From Leisingera sp. M658 (GTDB taxonomy: Bacteria; Pseudomonadota; Alphaproteobacteria; Rhodobacterales; Rhodobacteraceae): DNA of 64,000 nucleotides. This document shows positions 17,011-24,237 of the stretch, piece after piece. Every line of letters begins with the position of its first letter. The first letter of the stretch is position 1. The position numbers were made by a program, and so were the translations under genes. The notes beneath the pieces are model-generated. The model had not been told where the DNA came from, made no database searches, and was given only the letters and a program-made list of their open reading frames with translations. The DNA lies in NCBI RefSeq assembly GCF_025144145.1, contig NZ_CP083546.1, forward strand, positions 1,194,501 through 1,258,500. Reading direction: 5' to 3'.

Positions 17011-17603
17011 CAGGTTCCCCATGGCACCGGCCATTCACCGGCCACATCGCTGTATTCGCGGCCCCGGTCATCTGCGTTGCGGCGCTGCAGTTCGGCGTTT
17101 GAACGCTTCAGCGGCAGGCCCTGAGTCAGCTTGCGGGCGGGGGAAACCAGAACTAGCTGGGTAAAGCTGGGTCTGCCCTTGCCGCCCAGCTCCTCCGGCG
17201 CCTCGTTTAAAACGCCCTTAAATATGCGTTTAACGGGGGGCATCAGATTGCCGGTGTCCAGGTCGAAGACAGCGGAATGGATCTGCACTTCAGCGTGGCG
17301 GGGGTCATACTGCTGCAGGAGCTGCTTCACCTCGTCCAGCATCGGCGGCAGCTTGACCCGGTACTGCCGCACCTGGAACCCCGGCGCCGCGATGATCGGG
17401 GGCACATCGATCACGGCACCCGCGCCGTAATAGGTGCGGATCCCGCCGTCGATCAGGAATTCCTGATGATCATCGCCGGTCCAGAACCCCAGGGTTTCCG
17501 GGGCGCCGGTGGTGCGGTTCCTGGCCTGAAACCACAGAAGGACGCGGGCGTCGGTGCCGCGGCGTTCTGCGAGCTGCTGCTGTGCCTGTGCGGAATAGCT
17601 CAT
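17010..17603 (-). CDS. Phage tail-module protein (hypothetical, 197 aa)
   Basis: A 197-residue protein of no family I can name with confidence. By position (after the 217-aa protein, before the NlpC-like gene and the tail tip) it corresponds to the distal-tail/hub slot filled by DUF2163-type proteins in gene transfer agents. Visible features are GFWTGDDHQEFLIDGGIRTYYGAGAVIDVPP, KLPPMLDEVKQLLQQYDPRHAEVQIH and VKRIFKGVLNEAPEELGGKGRPSFTQLVLVSPARKLTQ, which read as a beta-rich baseplate protein. The ATG at 17603 follows the previous stop by two bases. A much longer open frame upstream is a shadow of the preceding gene. Confidence 0.65.
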   Translation of the reverse strand: MSYSAQAQQQLAERRGTDARVLLWFQARNRTTGAPETLGFWTGDDHQEFLIDGGIRTYYGAGAVIDVPPIIAAPGFQVRQYRVKLPPMLDEVKQLLQQYDPRHAEVQIHSAVFDLDTGNLMPPVKRIFKGVLNEAPEELGGKGRPSFTQLVLVSPARKLTQGLPLKRSNAELQRRNADDRGREYSDVAGEWPVPWGT

Positions 17604-17605
17604 GG

Positions 17606-18259
17606 TTACCTCAGCGTCTGCAGCCAGTTGAACGAGCCGCCTTCGGTCACAGCCGAACGGCCCTCGCCGTACTGGGCGGTGGTGAGGGTGGCCTTCAGAA
17701 CCGGGTTGCCCAGCGTGACGGCGGTGCCAAGGGCAGCGCCCGGCCGGATGAACGGGGTGACCTCGATGTCTGCGGCAACACCGGCACCAGAGGCCACCGC
17801 GCCGGTCGCAATGCGGTGGTAGGCGTAGCGGGTTGGATTGGCGCCATAGGTGAAGCCCAGCAGGTCGCCGCGGCTGAGGATGTAACCCGCAGGCAGGCCG
17901 GAAATATCCAACTCGCGGTTGTTCGGGTTCAGCGCCTCGATGACAGGCGTGGAGCTGCCAAGGATGAATTTCTCCGGGTCGGCCGCCGGGTGCGGCTGGC
18001 GGGTGTCCCACAGCAGAAAGGACGCGCCGGGTTCGTCCAGCAGCGACAGGCGCGCCTCGATGGCGGCAATGGCGCTGTGGTGGTCCTTGTCCAGGACAAT
18101 GCGCCCGCCCCACAGGCGGCTGCCGAGCCGGTGCTTGATCACGTCGCCGCCGTGGGTTTCCGACGTGGTATTGGCGGCACCCGGCCGGGAGGTGATCCGG
18201 GCGATGGGCAGGGTGTCAAAAAACTCGCTGAGGGGGAGGGGCCAGGCCAGTGCCATCAT
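17606..18259 (-). CDS. Phage tail-module protein (hypothetical, 217 aa)
   Basis: A 217-residue protein beginning at an ATG that overlaps the previous stop (TGATG). It contains GGRIVLDKDHHSAIAAIEARLSLLDEPGASFLLWDTRQPHPAADPE and a beta-rich C-terminal half with repeated GTAVTLGNP-type strands. Position suggests a distal tail or baseplate component. No catalytic motif is apparent and I do not recognise a named family. Confidence 0.65.
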   Translation of the reverse strand: MMALAWPLPLSEFFDTLPIARITSRPGAANTTSETHGGDVIKHRLGSRLWGGRIVLDKDHHSAIAAIEARLSLLDEPGASFLLWDTRQPHPAADPEKFILGSSTPVIEALNPNNRELDISGLPAGYILSRGDLLGFTYGANPTRYAYHRIATGAVASGAGVAADIEVTPFIRPGAALGTAVTLGNPVLKATLTTAQYGEGRSAVTEGGSFNWLQTLR

Positions 18260-18524
18260 CAAACCTTGTATGGATCTTCAAGAGTGTCTTTCACGGTCGA
18301 GCGGGCGGGGCCTTGGTCATAGTCCCGGACCACCTCGACGCTGATTTCCGAGGCGCGTTCTTCCACCACCGCCTCGAACATCGGTGAGGGCAGAAGGCGG
18401 ACTGTCATGGTCGGGCGGGCTTGCCCGGCCGCCGCCAACGGAGGCGCACTGGCGGCGGCGCCGGGAACAATTCCGCTCGCAAAACCGGGGATTTCCACGC
18501 CGTCATTCATCGCCTGCAGGATCG
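18259..18524 (-). pseudogene. 3' remnant of a phage gene, probably tape-measure protein
   Basis: The last ~88 codons of a phage gene, now joined in frame to the 5' part of an IS3-family orfB. The surviving piece reads ILQAMNDGVEIPGFASGIVPG, then an Ala/Pro-rich stretch and EISVEVVRDYDQGPARSTVKDTLEDPYKV. It is coupled to the next tail gene by TGATG, so it once belonged to this operon. In tail modules this slot is usually the tape-measure C-terminus or a small chaperone-like gene; tape measure is inferred from position only. All upstream head and tail genes are absent. Confidence 0.6.
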
Positions 18525-18720
18525 GGCGGTAGCCGTATCGGCCGTATTGACGTGTCAGCTCGATCATATCGGCGACCAGGCGTTCCTCATCAGCACGCCC
18601 TTGAGGCAATTGCCGCTGTGTGGACCGGTGCTGGCCCAGAACGCGGCAAACGCGACGCTCGGAAACCTTCATTTGGCTGCGCACATGATCAATGCAGGAC
18701 CAGCGGCGGGAGGGGCTCAG
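18525..18720 (-). pseudogene. IS3-family transposase orfB, 5' fragment
   Basis: The start of the DDE transposase subunit: LLSPSRRWSCIDHV, then MKVSERRVCRVLGQHRSTQR and DMIELTRQYGRYGYR, the conserved N-terminal helix-turn-helix region of OrfB. It breaks off after YGYR, before any catalytic Asp or Glu, and continues as phage sequence. It would normally be made by frameshifting from orfA; here it can have no transposase activity. Confidence 0.8.
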
Positions 18721-18995
18721 AAGTTTCCCTTTGCGGCCTCGGACAGGATCAATTTGTCCAGTGTCAGGTCCGAAACCGCCCGGCGAAGCCGCTCGTTTTC
18801 CTTCTGCAGCCGCTTTAGTTCTTTAAGCTGTTCCGTGCCCATTCCGCCGTACTTCTTCTTCCAGCGATAGTAGGTCTGTTCCGTAACGCCGATCTGACGG
18901 ATCGCGTCTATGCGGGGCATGCCTTGCCCCATCAAGACTTCAACCTGCCGTAACTTCACGACAATCTCTTCAGGCTTGGGCCTCTTGGTCGCCAT
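18717..18995 (-). CDS. IS3-family transposase OrfA
   Basis: A 92-residue helix-turn-helix protein that binds the element's terminal repeats. It shows the OrfA pattern: KPEEIVVKLRQVEVLMGQG, GVTEQTYYRWKKKYGGM and a leucine-zipper-like LKELKRLQKENERLRRAVSDLTLDKLIL. The frame is intact with an ATG at 18995, but its partner orfB is truncated, so the element is not autonomous. Confidence 0.88.
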   Translation of the reverse strand: MATKRPKPEEIVVKLRQVEVLMGQGMPRIDAIRQIGVTEQTYYRWKKKYGGMGTEQLKELKRLQKENERLRRAVSDLTLDKLILSEAAKGNF

Positions 18996-19036
18996 CTATG
19001 GTCCTCCGTTTCCTAATCATAGGGGCGGACCACTTC

Positions 19037-19450
19037 TTTGGGGGAGACTCATTTCCCACAAGTGTTCAGGAAGAACTTAAGCTTGCGTTCCAGCTCTATT
19101 GGGCAGACCTATCAGCTTCAACATCAAGGCTGCGCACGAGTTTGGAGCGTGTCCTCGATGAAGAGGGCATTCCGAGGCACGTTAAGGACAACAAAGGAAA
19201 AGAAAAGCGATGCTCGCTGTTTCAGCGAATAGATATCTTCGAGCAGACAAAGAAAGATGCCGATATTGCAGAGTCTATGAATGCTTTACGCGTCGTGGGA
19301 AATCTCGGGACACATGGTGATGCTGTAACTGCCGACGACTATTTTGATCTATTGGATGTTTATGAAGACGCGCTGGCAGAGATATATGATAAGAAAACTG
19401 AAGCACTCAAAGCCAAGAAGGCTGGGCTTATAGCTTTGGGTAAAAAGTAA
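19037..19450 (+). pseudogene. DUF4145-like gene, 5' end removed by IS3 fragment
   Basis: The C-terminal ~137 residues of a DUF4145-type protein, a domain found in stress and defence-associated genes. Recognisable elements are FPTSVQEELKLAFQLYWADLSASTSRLRTSLERVLDEEGI, an R-rich loop, and ALRVVGNLGTHGDAVTADDYFDLLDVYEDALAEIYDKK. The frame continues backward into the IS3 end, so the native start and N-terminal half are lost. Base composition is AT-richer than core genes. It is the only trace of a possible defence gene in the island. Confidence 0.65.
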
Positions 19451-19952
19451 AAATGTTCAGCGTCTAGCATTTCTTGGGAAGATCAAGTCACTTGGGATAC
19501 GGGCCAACGGTGCGGTCACTCAGTACAAAATTTTGTAAGCAGGTATGCCAGTTCAAATTCCGTTCCAAGTTCGAAACTCGCCTTCCAAGCCTAAGTTTTG
19601 TCTAAAATATTGATTTTTCTCATGGAATGCGGTTCTAAGAAGCGCCCGTGAGTTTTTGGGACTAGTTCCAAGTTCGGGAATGCGATTTCAGGTGGTTGCC
19701 CGACGCCGGCACTGCTTTAAAGCCCTGTTTTAAGGGTCTTTCAGGGCCGTTGGAGAGTTTGCAACAGGAAGTGTCCCAAAATCTGCTGAGCGCGCTGTAG
19801 GGGCCATTTTTCCGGGTATTGAAGGACAAACGCCCCAAGCCACTTTCCAGGTTTAGACCTTCCAGAATGCCCTTTTTTATATGGCTCCATCCGGGTTCTT
19901 CCGGCTTTGTCCGGCCTCTTCCGGTTACTGCAATATCAAGTGTCTCCTAACA
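19451..19952. other. Non-coding AT-richer stretch with single inverted iteron-like units
   Basis: About 500 bases without a gene. It holds two solitary iteron-like units in the opposite orientation to the main block: GCAACAGGAAGTGTCCCAAA at about 19761, and a degenerate TGCAATATCAAGTGTCTCC at about 19930, directly before the second repeat block. Nothing else recognised. Confidence 0.5.
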
Positions 19953-20224
19953 GCGGGACACTTCGCGTTGCAGTGCGGGACACTTCCCGTTGCAGCAACT
20001 CATTTTCGCGATTTCCCTGATTTTTAAGCCTGAAACGGGGGTTTAGCCAGTCCGGATCTGCGCCGGTTCCGTGATTTGACGCCGGAATTTTGGGACACTT
20101 CGCGTTGCAGTACGGGACACTTTCCGTTGCAATACCCGGCAATCCGCCGCCCAAAACGTAAAAAAACGTCGGGCGGCAGAGGGTTTTAAAGGGTGTTTAA
20201 AGGGCTGTTGTAGGGGCTGGCGGG
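19953..20224 (+). repeat. Iteron-like repeat block, copy 2
   Basis: Same length and orientation as the block at 7041-7312. Units of 22 bp lie at 19953, 19975, 20090 and 20112, with an AT-rich TGTTTAAAGGG tract at about 20182-20215. Most positions match copy 1, with scattered substitutions. The two copies begin 12,912 bases apart and bound the accessory island. Confidence 0.75.
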
Positions 20225-20394
20225 ACCAACCGGACTTTCGCCGCGGATGCAAGTTTGCCGCCCGACACTGCAACTTACCTTGTTGCTCAACGTCCGCATT
20301 TTAAGAGGCGGACGGATAGCCATTGCTGATCCGAATTCATCAAAAGTTAAATGCCGCAATCTAGACGAGGCACTTTAGTAATTTAGGTTGGAGT
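20225..20394. other. Short non-coding stretch between repeat block and IS5 element
   Basis: 170 bases with a short inverted repeat (GTCCGCATTTT / GAGGCGGAC) near 20290-20312. No gene recognised. An iteron-like unit in inverted orientation also lies just past the IS at about 21656, so the IS probably landed within a larger iteron region. Confidence 0.4.
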
Positions 20395-20762
20395 GGCATT
20401 GTTGCAGAACTCTGACCGCTAAGGATTCACATCACGAATCCATGCGGTTAGACGGGTTAGATGAGCAAGCCCGCACCTGCCCGCTACCGCACGACGAATT
20501 GGTCCAGCTACAACGATGCGCTCAGGAAGCGCGGGTCGCTTCTGATCCGGTTGGACAAAGAGATGACCTGGCTCGCGCCGCATGAAGGGCGACCGGGGCG
20601 TCCACCAGTCTTCTCGAACTCGGCGATCCAGTTCTGCCTGTCGATCAAGGTTCTGTTCAAGTTGCCACTCCGGCAGACCGCCGGGATGGTCGCCAGCCTT
20701 TTGCACCTGGCGGGGTTGGACTGGCCCGTTCCCGATTTCTCTACACTGTGCCGCCGGCAGAG

Positions 20763-20805
20763 TGAGATGGGACCGTGGCCCCAGTGGGGCCGCGTAAGCC
20801 CATAG
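20763..20805 (+). repeat. Hairpin insertion 1 in IS5 transposase (type 2)
   Basis: 43 bases inserted after the CRRQ codons. Inner stem GGCCCC-AGT-GGGGCC is nested in an outer ATGGG/CCCAT pairing. The flanks differ from insertions 2-5, so this is a separate family of similar size. It shifts the frame by +1. Confidence 0.7.
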
Positions 20806-20860
20806 AACGCTGGCCGTCCAGATCCCGTATCGCCGCGCCGATGGTCCGCTGAACCTGCGT

Positions 20861-20901
20861 CCCCTCTCGGGACATTGCTATGCAATGCCCTGCCGGGCAA
20901 C
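20861..20901 (+). repeat. Hairpin insertion 2 in IS5 transposase (type 1)
   Basis: Starts CCCCTCTC, central stem CATTGC-TAT-GCAATG, ends TGCCGGGCA. Inserted immediately before the GACAGC codons (first catalytic Asp); frame kept. Confidence 0.75.
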
Positions 20902-20978
20902 GGACAGCACCGGGATCAAGTTCCTTGGCGATGGTGAGTGGCAGGCCCGCAAGCACGGCGTTCAGGGGCGACGCCAAT

Positions 20979-21017
20979 CGCTGCCCGGCAGTTGATTGCA
21001 GAGCAATCAATGAGAGG
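20979..21017 (-). repeat. Hairpin insertion 3 in IS5 transposase (type 1, inverted)
   Basis: Same element on the opposite strand: CTGCCCGGCAG, stem TTGATTGC-AGA-GCAATCAA, then GAGAGG. It replaces no codons net of 39 added bases, but introduces two in-frame TGA stops. Confidence 0.75.
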
Positions 21018-21070
21018 GGCGCAAGGTGCATCTTGCGATGGATGCTGCCACGTCTGACATCCGTGCTGTC

Positions 21071-21112
21071 CCTTGTCCGGCAGGCGATTTGCAAAGCAAA
21101 TCTGACGAGAGG
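21071..21112 (-). repeat. Hairpin insertion 4 in IS5 transposase (type 1, inverted)
   Basis: TGTCCGGCAG, stem GATTTGC-AAA-GCAAATC, then GACGAGAGG. 42 bases, frame kept. On the element's own strand it abuts GACAGC, as do insertions 2 and 5. Confidence 0.75.
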
Positions 21113-21136
21113 GAATTCACCCCCAGCCGCGACGGC

Positions 21137-21177
21137 CCCTCTCGTGGTTATGCTGCGCAAACCACTGCCGGGCAGTG
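21137..21177 (+). repeat. Hairpin insertion 5 in IS5 transposase (type 1)
   Basis: CCCTCTC, stem GTGGTT-(ATGCTGCGC)-AAACCAC, TGCCGGGCAG, abutting GGACAGC. 41 bases; it returns the reading frame to that of the N-terminal segment. Confidence 0.75.
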
Positions 21178-21801
21178 GACAGCCCGGTCCTGCCGGAACT
21201 GCGCGACCAGAGTCCGAAGGACGAAGAGATCGGCAGCGTGACTGCAGACGGGGCCTATGACACGCGCCGTTGCCACTCCGCCATCATCAAGCGTGGGCCG
21301 TCCCGATTATCCCTATCCGCAAGAATGGCCAGCCGTGGAAAGAAAACTGCCCGGCGGCACAGGTCAGAAACGAAACCTTGCGCGCCACCCGGCACTACGG
21401 CCGGGCCTTCTGGAAACGCTGGACAGGATACCACGCCCGGAGCCGGGTCGAGGCAAAGATGCGCTGCTTGAAGGCATTCGGCGAACGCATCGCCGCAAGA
21501 GACCCTGGTAGCCAAACCGCTGAAATCCACATCCGCATCGCCCTCATCAATCGCTTCAATGCACTCGGCACCGCCGAGATCGTCCGCGTCGCCTAAGTTC
21601 AGAGGGGAAAGGGGTAGTCAGGCCTCAAGAGGGAGTTTTGCAACAACGCCGATACTGCAACCCGAAGTGTCCCCTAACACTGCTGCACCTGTGCTGCAAA
21701 GGCAGCAGGCGGCGGGGCTGGGCTTCGTTGACCCGGTGGTAGCTGCGGGGCAGCGGAAAAGTCTATGGTTTTTGCCGCCCGCACAGGGCAAATGTGGTGC
21801 T

Positions 21802-22083
21802 ATGGGAAAGCCGAAAAAGAAAGACCTGCCGGATCTGAGCCAACTGTGTGTTCCGGGGATGGAAATCGCGGTGCGGGCCGCGCCCAAGGCGGCGCGCAAT
21901 GCGATTGTGCCGGCAGAGGGCGTGCTTAAGATTTCGGTTACCGCGGCACCGGAGAACGGCAAGGCCAACGACGCCGTCCGCAGCCTGCTGGCCGCGGCAA
22001 TGGGCACTGCGGCGTCCAATCTGGTCCTGCGCCGCGGTGCAACCTCGCGCGGCAAGGCTTTTGTCTACAACGGCCCGGCCTGA
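21802..22083 (+). CDS. DUF167 family protein (YggU-like)
   Basis: A 93-residue protein of the DUF167/YggU family, small proteins of unknown function found across bacteria and eukaryotes. Family blocks are visible: IAVRAAPKAARNAI, LKISVTAAPENGKANDAVRSLLA and LVLRRGATSRGKAF. The ATG at 21802 is chosen as the first after the repeat/IS region; the longer open frame would translate IS sequence. It marks the return to core sequence after the island. Confidence 0.87.
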   Translation: MGKPKKKDLPDLSQLCVPGMEIAVRAAPKAARNAIVPAEGVLKISVTAAPENGKANDAVRSLLAAAMGTAASNLVLRRGATSRGKAFVYNGPA

Positions 22084-22086
22084 CGC

Positions 22087-22326
22087 CTAGTCATCACCTG
22101 GCACAAGCCTGTAGACGCCTTCCGGCAGGTCCAGCGCTGCGGCCAGATCCCGCACCTGCAAATGGGACAGGGTGATTGTCTGCACTTTGTCGGTGCGCGG
22201 GTCGTATTGTTCGACCGTCACGCATTCGGTGAAGGAATTGATGGTCACATCCTCGGTGAGCGGGGTTCCGTCCTCATCCACCAGGGTAATAACCGTCGAG
22301 TCGAATTCATGCTCTATGGTAAACAT
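22087..22326 (-). CDS. Hypothetical protein (79 aa)
   Basis: A small acidic protein (start MFTIEHEFDSTVITLVDEDG) rich in Asp, Glu and Thr, with no signal or membrane segment and no recognised family. It overlaps nothing and is convergent with the DUF167 gene, whose stop lies four bases away. Start chosen at the ATG that begins the beta-strand-like sequence; a weak GGA lies upstream. The protein-like composition supports it, but function is unknown. Confidence 0.6.
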   Translation of the reverse strand: MFTIEHEFDSTVITLVDEDGTPLTEDVTINSFTECVTVEQYDPRTDKVQTITLSHLQVRDLAAALDLPEGVYRLVPGDD

Positions 22327-22475
22327 AAGTCCAGCCTGCACTGCCGCCTGGCTGCTGGCAAGGCCTTGCAATCACAGACTATCACATGGATCTGGCAGCA
22401 AGGTTCCGCTGCCGGGCGATTGCCTTCCGACATCCTTGCGCGATAAAGTAGCCCGGAACTGCAAAAGGAAGTGCC

Positions 22476-23189
22476 ATGCGCCGTTTACTGTGTCTCATTG
22501 CTCTTGCCGTCGGCGCCTGTGATGTGGCGATTGAGCCTGCGCCGCAATCTGCGCCGGTTGCTCGGACACCGCGGGTGCAGGGGATGGCGCCAGGGGAGGC
22601 GCGCACCGCCTTTGCGTCGGTGTCCCGGCGGGTGGAGCCGGTGGCTGAACGCGCGTGCCGCAGCCGGACCCAGGGGCTGAACTGCGATTTTCTGATCCGC
22701 ATCGACCCGAACCCCAACGCGGCCCCCAATGCTTATCAAAGCCTCGACCGTTCCGGCCGGCCCATCATAACCTTCACACAGCGGATGCTGGGGCAGATCG
22801 CCAACCAGGACGAGCTGGCCTTTGTGATGTCGCATGAGGCCGCCCACCATATTCGCGGCCATCTGGCGCGGCAGGCGCAGAACTCGGCGCTGGTCAGCGC
22901 CGGTGCAGGGCTGATCACAGCCCTTGCGGGCGGCAGCGCGGCAACAGTTTCCACCGCACAGGATGTGGGCGGTTATGTCGGCGCGCGCACCTATTCCAAG
23001 GATTTTGAGCTGGAGGCCGATGAGCTGGGCACCCTTATTACCCATCAGTCCGGTTTCCGGCCCAGCATCGGCGTGCGCTTCTTCAACCGGCTGCCGGATC
23101 CCGGCGACCGTTTCCTGGGCACCCATCCCGCCAACCCGGACCGGGTGCGGGTGGTGCAGGCCACCATCGACCGCCACGGGCTGAACTGA
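22476..23189 (+). CDS. M48-family metallopeptidase, lipoprotein-like
   Basis: A 237-residue zinc protease of the M48 (Ste24/HtpX/LoiP) group. The N-terminal hydrophobic stretch ends in VGAC (Cys15), a plausible lipobox, suggesting anchoring in the periplasm. The zinc motif HEAAH lies at 120-124 (FVMSHEAAHHIRGH) and the third ligand is in ELEADELG. The GTHPANPDRVRVVQ-type end is typical of the BepA/LoiP subgroup, which acts in outer-membrane quality control; that role is inferred. It ends just before the YigZ gene, likely co-transcribed. Confidence 0.85.
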   Translation: MRRLLCLIALAVGACDVAIEPAPQSAPVARTPRVQGMAPGEARTAFASVSRRVEPVAERACRSRTQGLNCDFLIRIDPNPNAAPNAYQSLDRSGRPIITFTQRMLGQIANQDELAFVMSHEAAHHIRGHLARQAQNSALVSAGAGLITALAGGSAATVSTAQDVGGYVGARTYSKDFELEADELGTLITHQSGFRPSIGVRFFNRLPDPGDRFLGTHPANPDRVRVVQATIDRHGLN

Positions 23190-23191
23190 GC

Positions 23192-23584
23192 ATGACTGCC
23201 AAGGATCAGGCTGCGCCCGCGCTGGAGATGCTGGGTGTGGTGCTGACCGACCGCGGCTCGCGCTATGCAGTGACGGGGGCGCGGGTTGCCTCACGCGCGG
23301 AGGTCGACGCGGTGCTGGCTGAGCTGAAGTCTGACCGCGCCTATGCCAAAGCGACCCACAACACCTGGGCTGCGATGCTGCCCGCGGGCGGGCTTAAGGC
23401 TGATGACGGCGAGAGCGGCGCGGGCATGGTGATCCTGCGGATGATGGAGCGCGAAGGCCTGAAGGATCATGTGATCATCGTTACCCGCTGGTATGGCGGC
23501 AAGAAACTGGGCGGCGACCGGTTCCGCCGGGTGCAGGATGCGGTGCGCGCGTATCTCGGCCACCTGGGCGGGAAATCCGCCTGA
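23192..23584 (+). CDS. YigZ/IMPACT family protein
   Basis: A 130-residue protein with the UPF0029/IMPACT N-terminal fold: AKATHNTWAAML, DDGESGAGMVILRMMEREGLKDHVIIVTRWYGGKKLGGDRFRRVQDAV. It is shorter than E. coli YigZ (about 204 aa) and lacks the C-terminal ferredoxin-like domain, as is usual in this bacterial lineage. The family's role is uncertain (translation-related in eukaryotes). It begins two bases after the protease stop codon. Confidence 0.8.
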   Translation: MTAKDQAAPALEMLGVVLTDRGSRYAVTGARVASRAEVDAVLAELKSDRAYAKATHNTWAAMLPAGGLKADDGESGAGMVILRMMEREGLKDHVIIVTRWYGGKKLGGDRFRRVQDAVRAYLGHLGGKSA

Positions 23585-23596
23585 ACCCGGTCCCGT

Positions 23597-23610
23597 TTGA
23601 CCTGCATCAA
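23597..23610. promoter_or_regulatory. FNR/FnrL-type binding site
   Basis: TTGACCTGCATCAA, matching the FNR consensus TTGAT-N4-ATCAA except for one base, 62 bases before the first DUF6455 gene. It suggests activation of that cluster when oxygen is low. A near-identical box lies at 63086. Confidence 0.55.
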
Positions 23611-23672
23611 ATCGGCACCTGCGCCCTGCCGCTAAGCTGTACCCGAAATGAATGATTCCGGGGGACTGCGCG

Positions 23673-23936
23673 ATGACCACCCATGCCGATTTGAAAAAGC
23701 ACGCCGAGCTGTTTGACCGGATGGCCGGCACCGTCGGGCTGGATCTTGAGGAAGAGGCGGTTGCCGGAACTCTGCGCTTTGACGAGATCGCCGAGGCAGT
23801 GCTGCGCTGCAGCCGTTGCGGCGGCGTCGGGGCTTGCCGCAAGTGGCTGGCCGAAGGGCCGCGCCCCGGTGCCGAGGCGCCTGATTTCTGCCGCAACCGC
23901 GACCTGCTTGGCTATTTGAACGAGCAGCAGGCCTGA
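23673..23936 (+). CDS. DUF6455 family protein, copy 1
   Basis: An 87-residue cytosolic protein of the DUF6455 family, found mostly in Rhodobacteraceae, function unknown. It has the conserved ELFDRMAGTVGLDLEEE start, the Cys motif RCSRCGGVGACRKWL (three Cys), and a fourth Cys in DFCRNRDLLGYL, suggestive of metal or Fe-S binding. It is the first of three tandem paralogues and follows an FNR-type box. Confidence 0.75.
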   Translation: MTTHADLKKHAELFDRMAGTVGLDLEEEAVAGTLRFDEIAEAVLRCSRCGGVGACRKWLAEGPRPGAEAPDFCRNRDLLGYLNEQQA

Positions 23937-23976
23937 TGGCTCCGGATTTCTTCCGGTCTCTTTAAGGAGTTCGAAC

Positions 23977-24237
23977 ATGCAGCCATTGGGGGACCCCTTG
24001 TATCATTTCCGGCTGATGGCCCGGATGGGCCAGGCTGTGGGGGCGGATCTTACATCTGCCTTTGCCGCGGGGGATATCAGCCACGCGGACTGGGCCGAGA
24101 TGATCACCCGCTGCCGCGGCTGCGGCGCGACGGATCAATGCGAGGCTTTTCTGTCCGCCCATGACCACGCTGAAGCACCGATGCCCGGCTGCCGCAATGC
24201 GGATGTGCTGATGCAGTTGAAGGGCCGCAGCGCGTGA
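23977..24237 (+). CDS. DUF6455 family protein, copy 2
   Basis: An 86-residue paralogue of the preceding gene with the same layout: LMARMGQAVGADL, Cys motif RCRGCGATDQCEAFL and terminal GCRNADVLMQL. AAGGAG lies 8 bases before the ATG. The stop overlaps the start of the third copy, so copies 2 and 3 are translationally coupled. Confidence 0.75.
   Translation: MQPLGDPLYHFRLMARMGQAVGADLTSAFAAGDISHADWAEMITRCRGCGATDQCEAFLSAHDHAEAPMPGCRNADVLMQLKGRSA

Larger units (their letters stand above)
18525..19036 (-). mobile_element. IS3-family insertion sequence fragment
   Basis: One end of an IS3-family element: complete orfA and the first ~50 codons of orfB. The remainder of orfB and the other terminal repeat are missing, replaced by the phage gene remnant. 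The intact end is near 19036, where GAAGTGGTCCGCCCC (minus strand) resembles IS3-family termini, followed at once by the truncated DUF4145 gene. The fragment marks a deletion junction. Confidence 0.75.
20461..21596 (+). pseudogene. IS5-family transposase, disrupted
   Basis: Segments of one DDE transposase can be joined across three frame changes. Residues 1-100 (start MSKPAPARYRTTNW, through DFSTLCRRQ) are intact. TLAVQIPYRRADGPLNL, DSTGIKFLGDGEWQARKHGVQGRRQ with the first catalytic Asp, RKVHLAMDAATSDIRAV and VTADGAYDTRRCH with the second Asp follow. The end carries IPIRKNGQPW and GYHARSRVEAKMRCLKAFGERI with the catalytic Glu. Five hairpin insertions and a small indel near 21298 break it. Insertions 2, 3 and 4 preserve the reading frame, although insertion 3 brings in-frame TGA codons; insertions 1 (+43) and 5 (+41) shift it and together restore it. 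Confidence 0.85.
20395..21650 (+). mobile_element. IS5-family insertion sequence, inactivated
   Basis: Ends are imperfect inverted repeats: left GGCATTGTTGCAGAACTC and, read on the opposite strand, right GGCGTTGTTGCAAAACTC. Length is 1256 bases. Removing five short palindromic insertions (about 204 bases in total) leaves about 1052, normal for the IS5/IS903 group. I see no convincing target duplication. It carries one transposase gene on the plus strand. Confidence 0.85.

Noticed and set aside
18259-18684. A genuine 141-residue fusion protein of IS and phage origin
   Set aside because: The two halves belong to different families and the join coincides with the IS break, so I treat it as two remnants, not a functional gene.
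19540-19580. GTTCAAATTCC/GTTCGAAAC words resembling a tRNA T-loop or attachment site
   Set aside because: No acceptor, D or anticodon stems can be built around them, and no integrase gene is nearby.
20385-21660. Possible target-site duplication for the IS5-family element
   Set aside because: Bases next to the two ends (ggagt and gatac) do not match well enough to claim a duplication.
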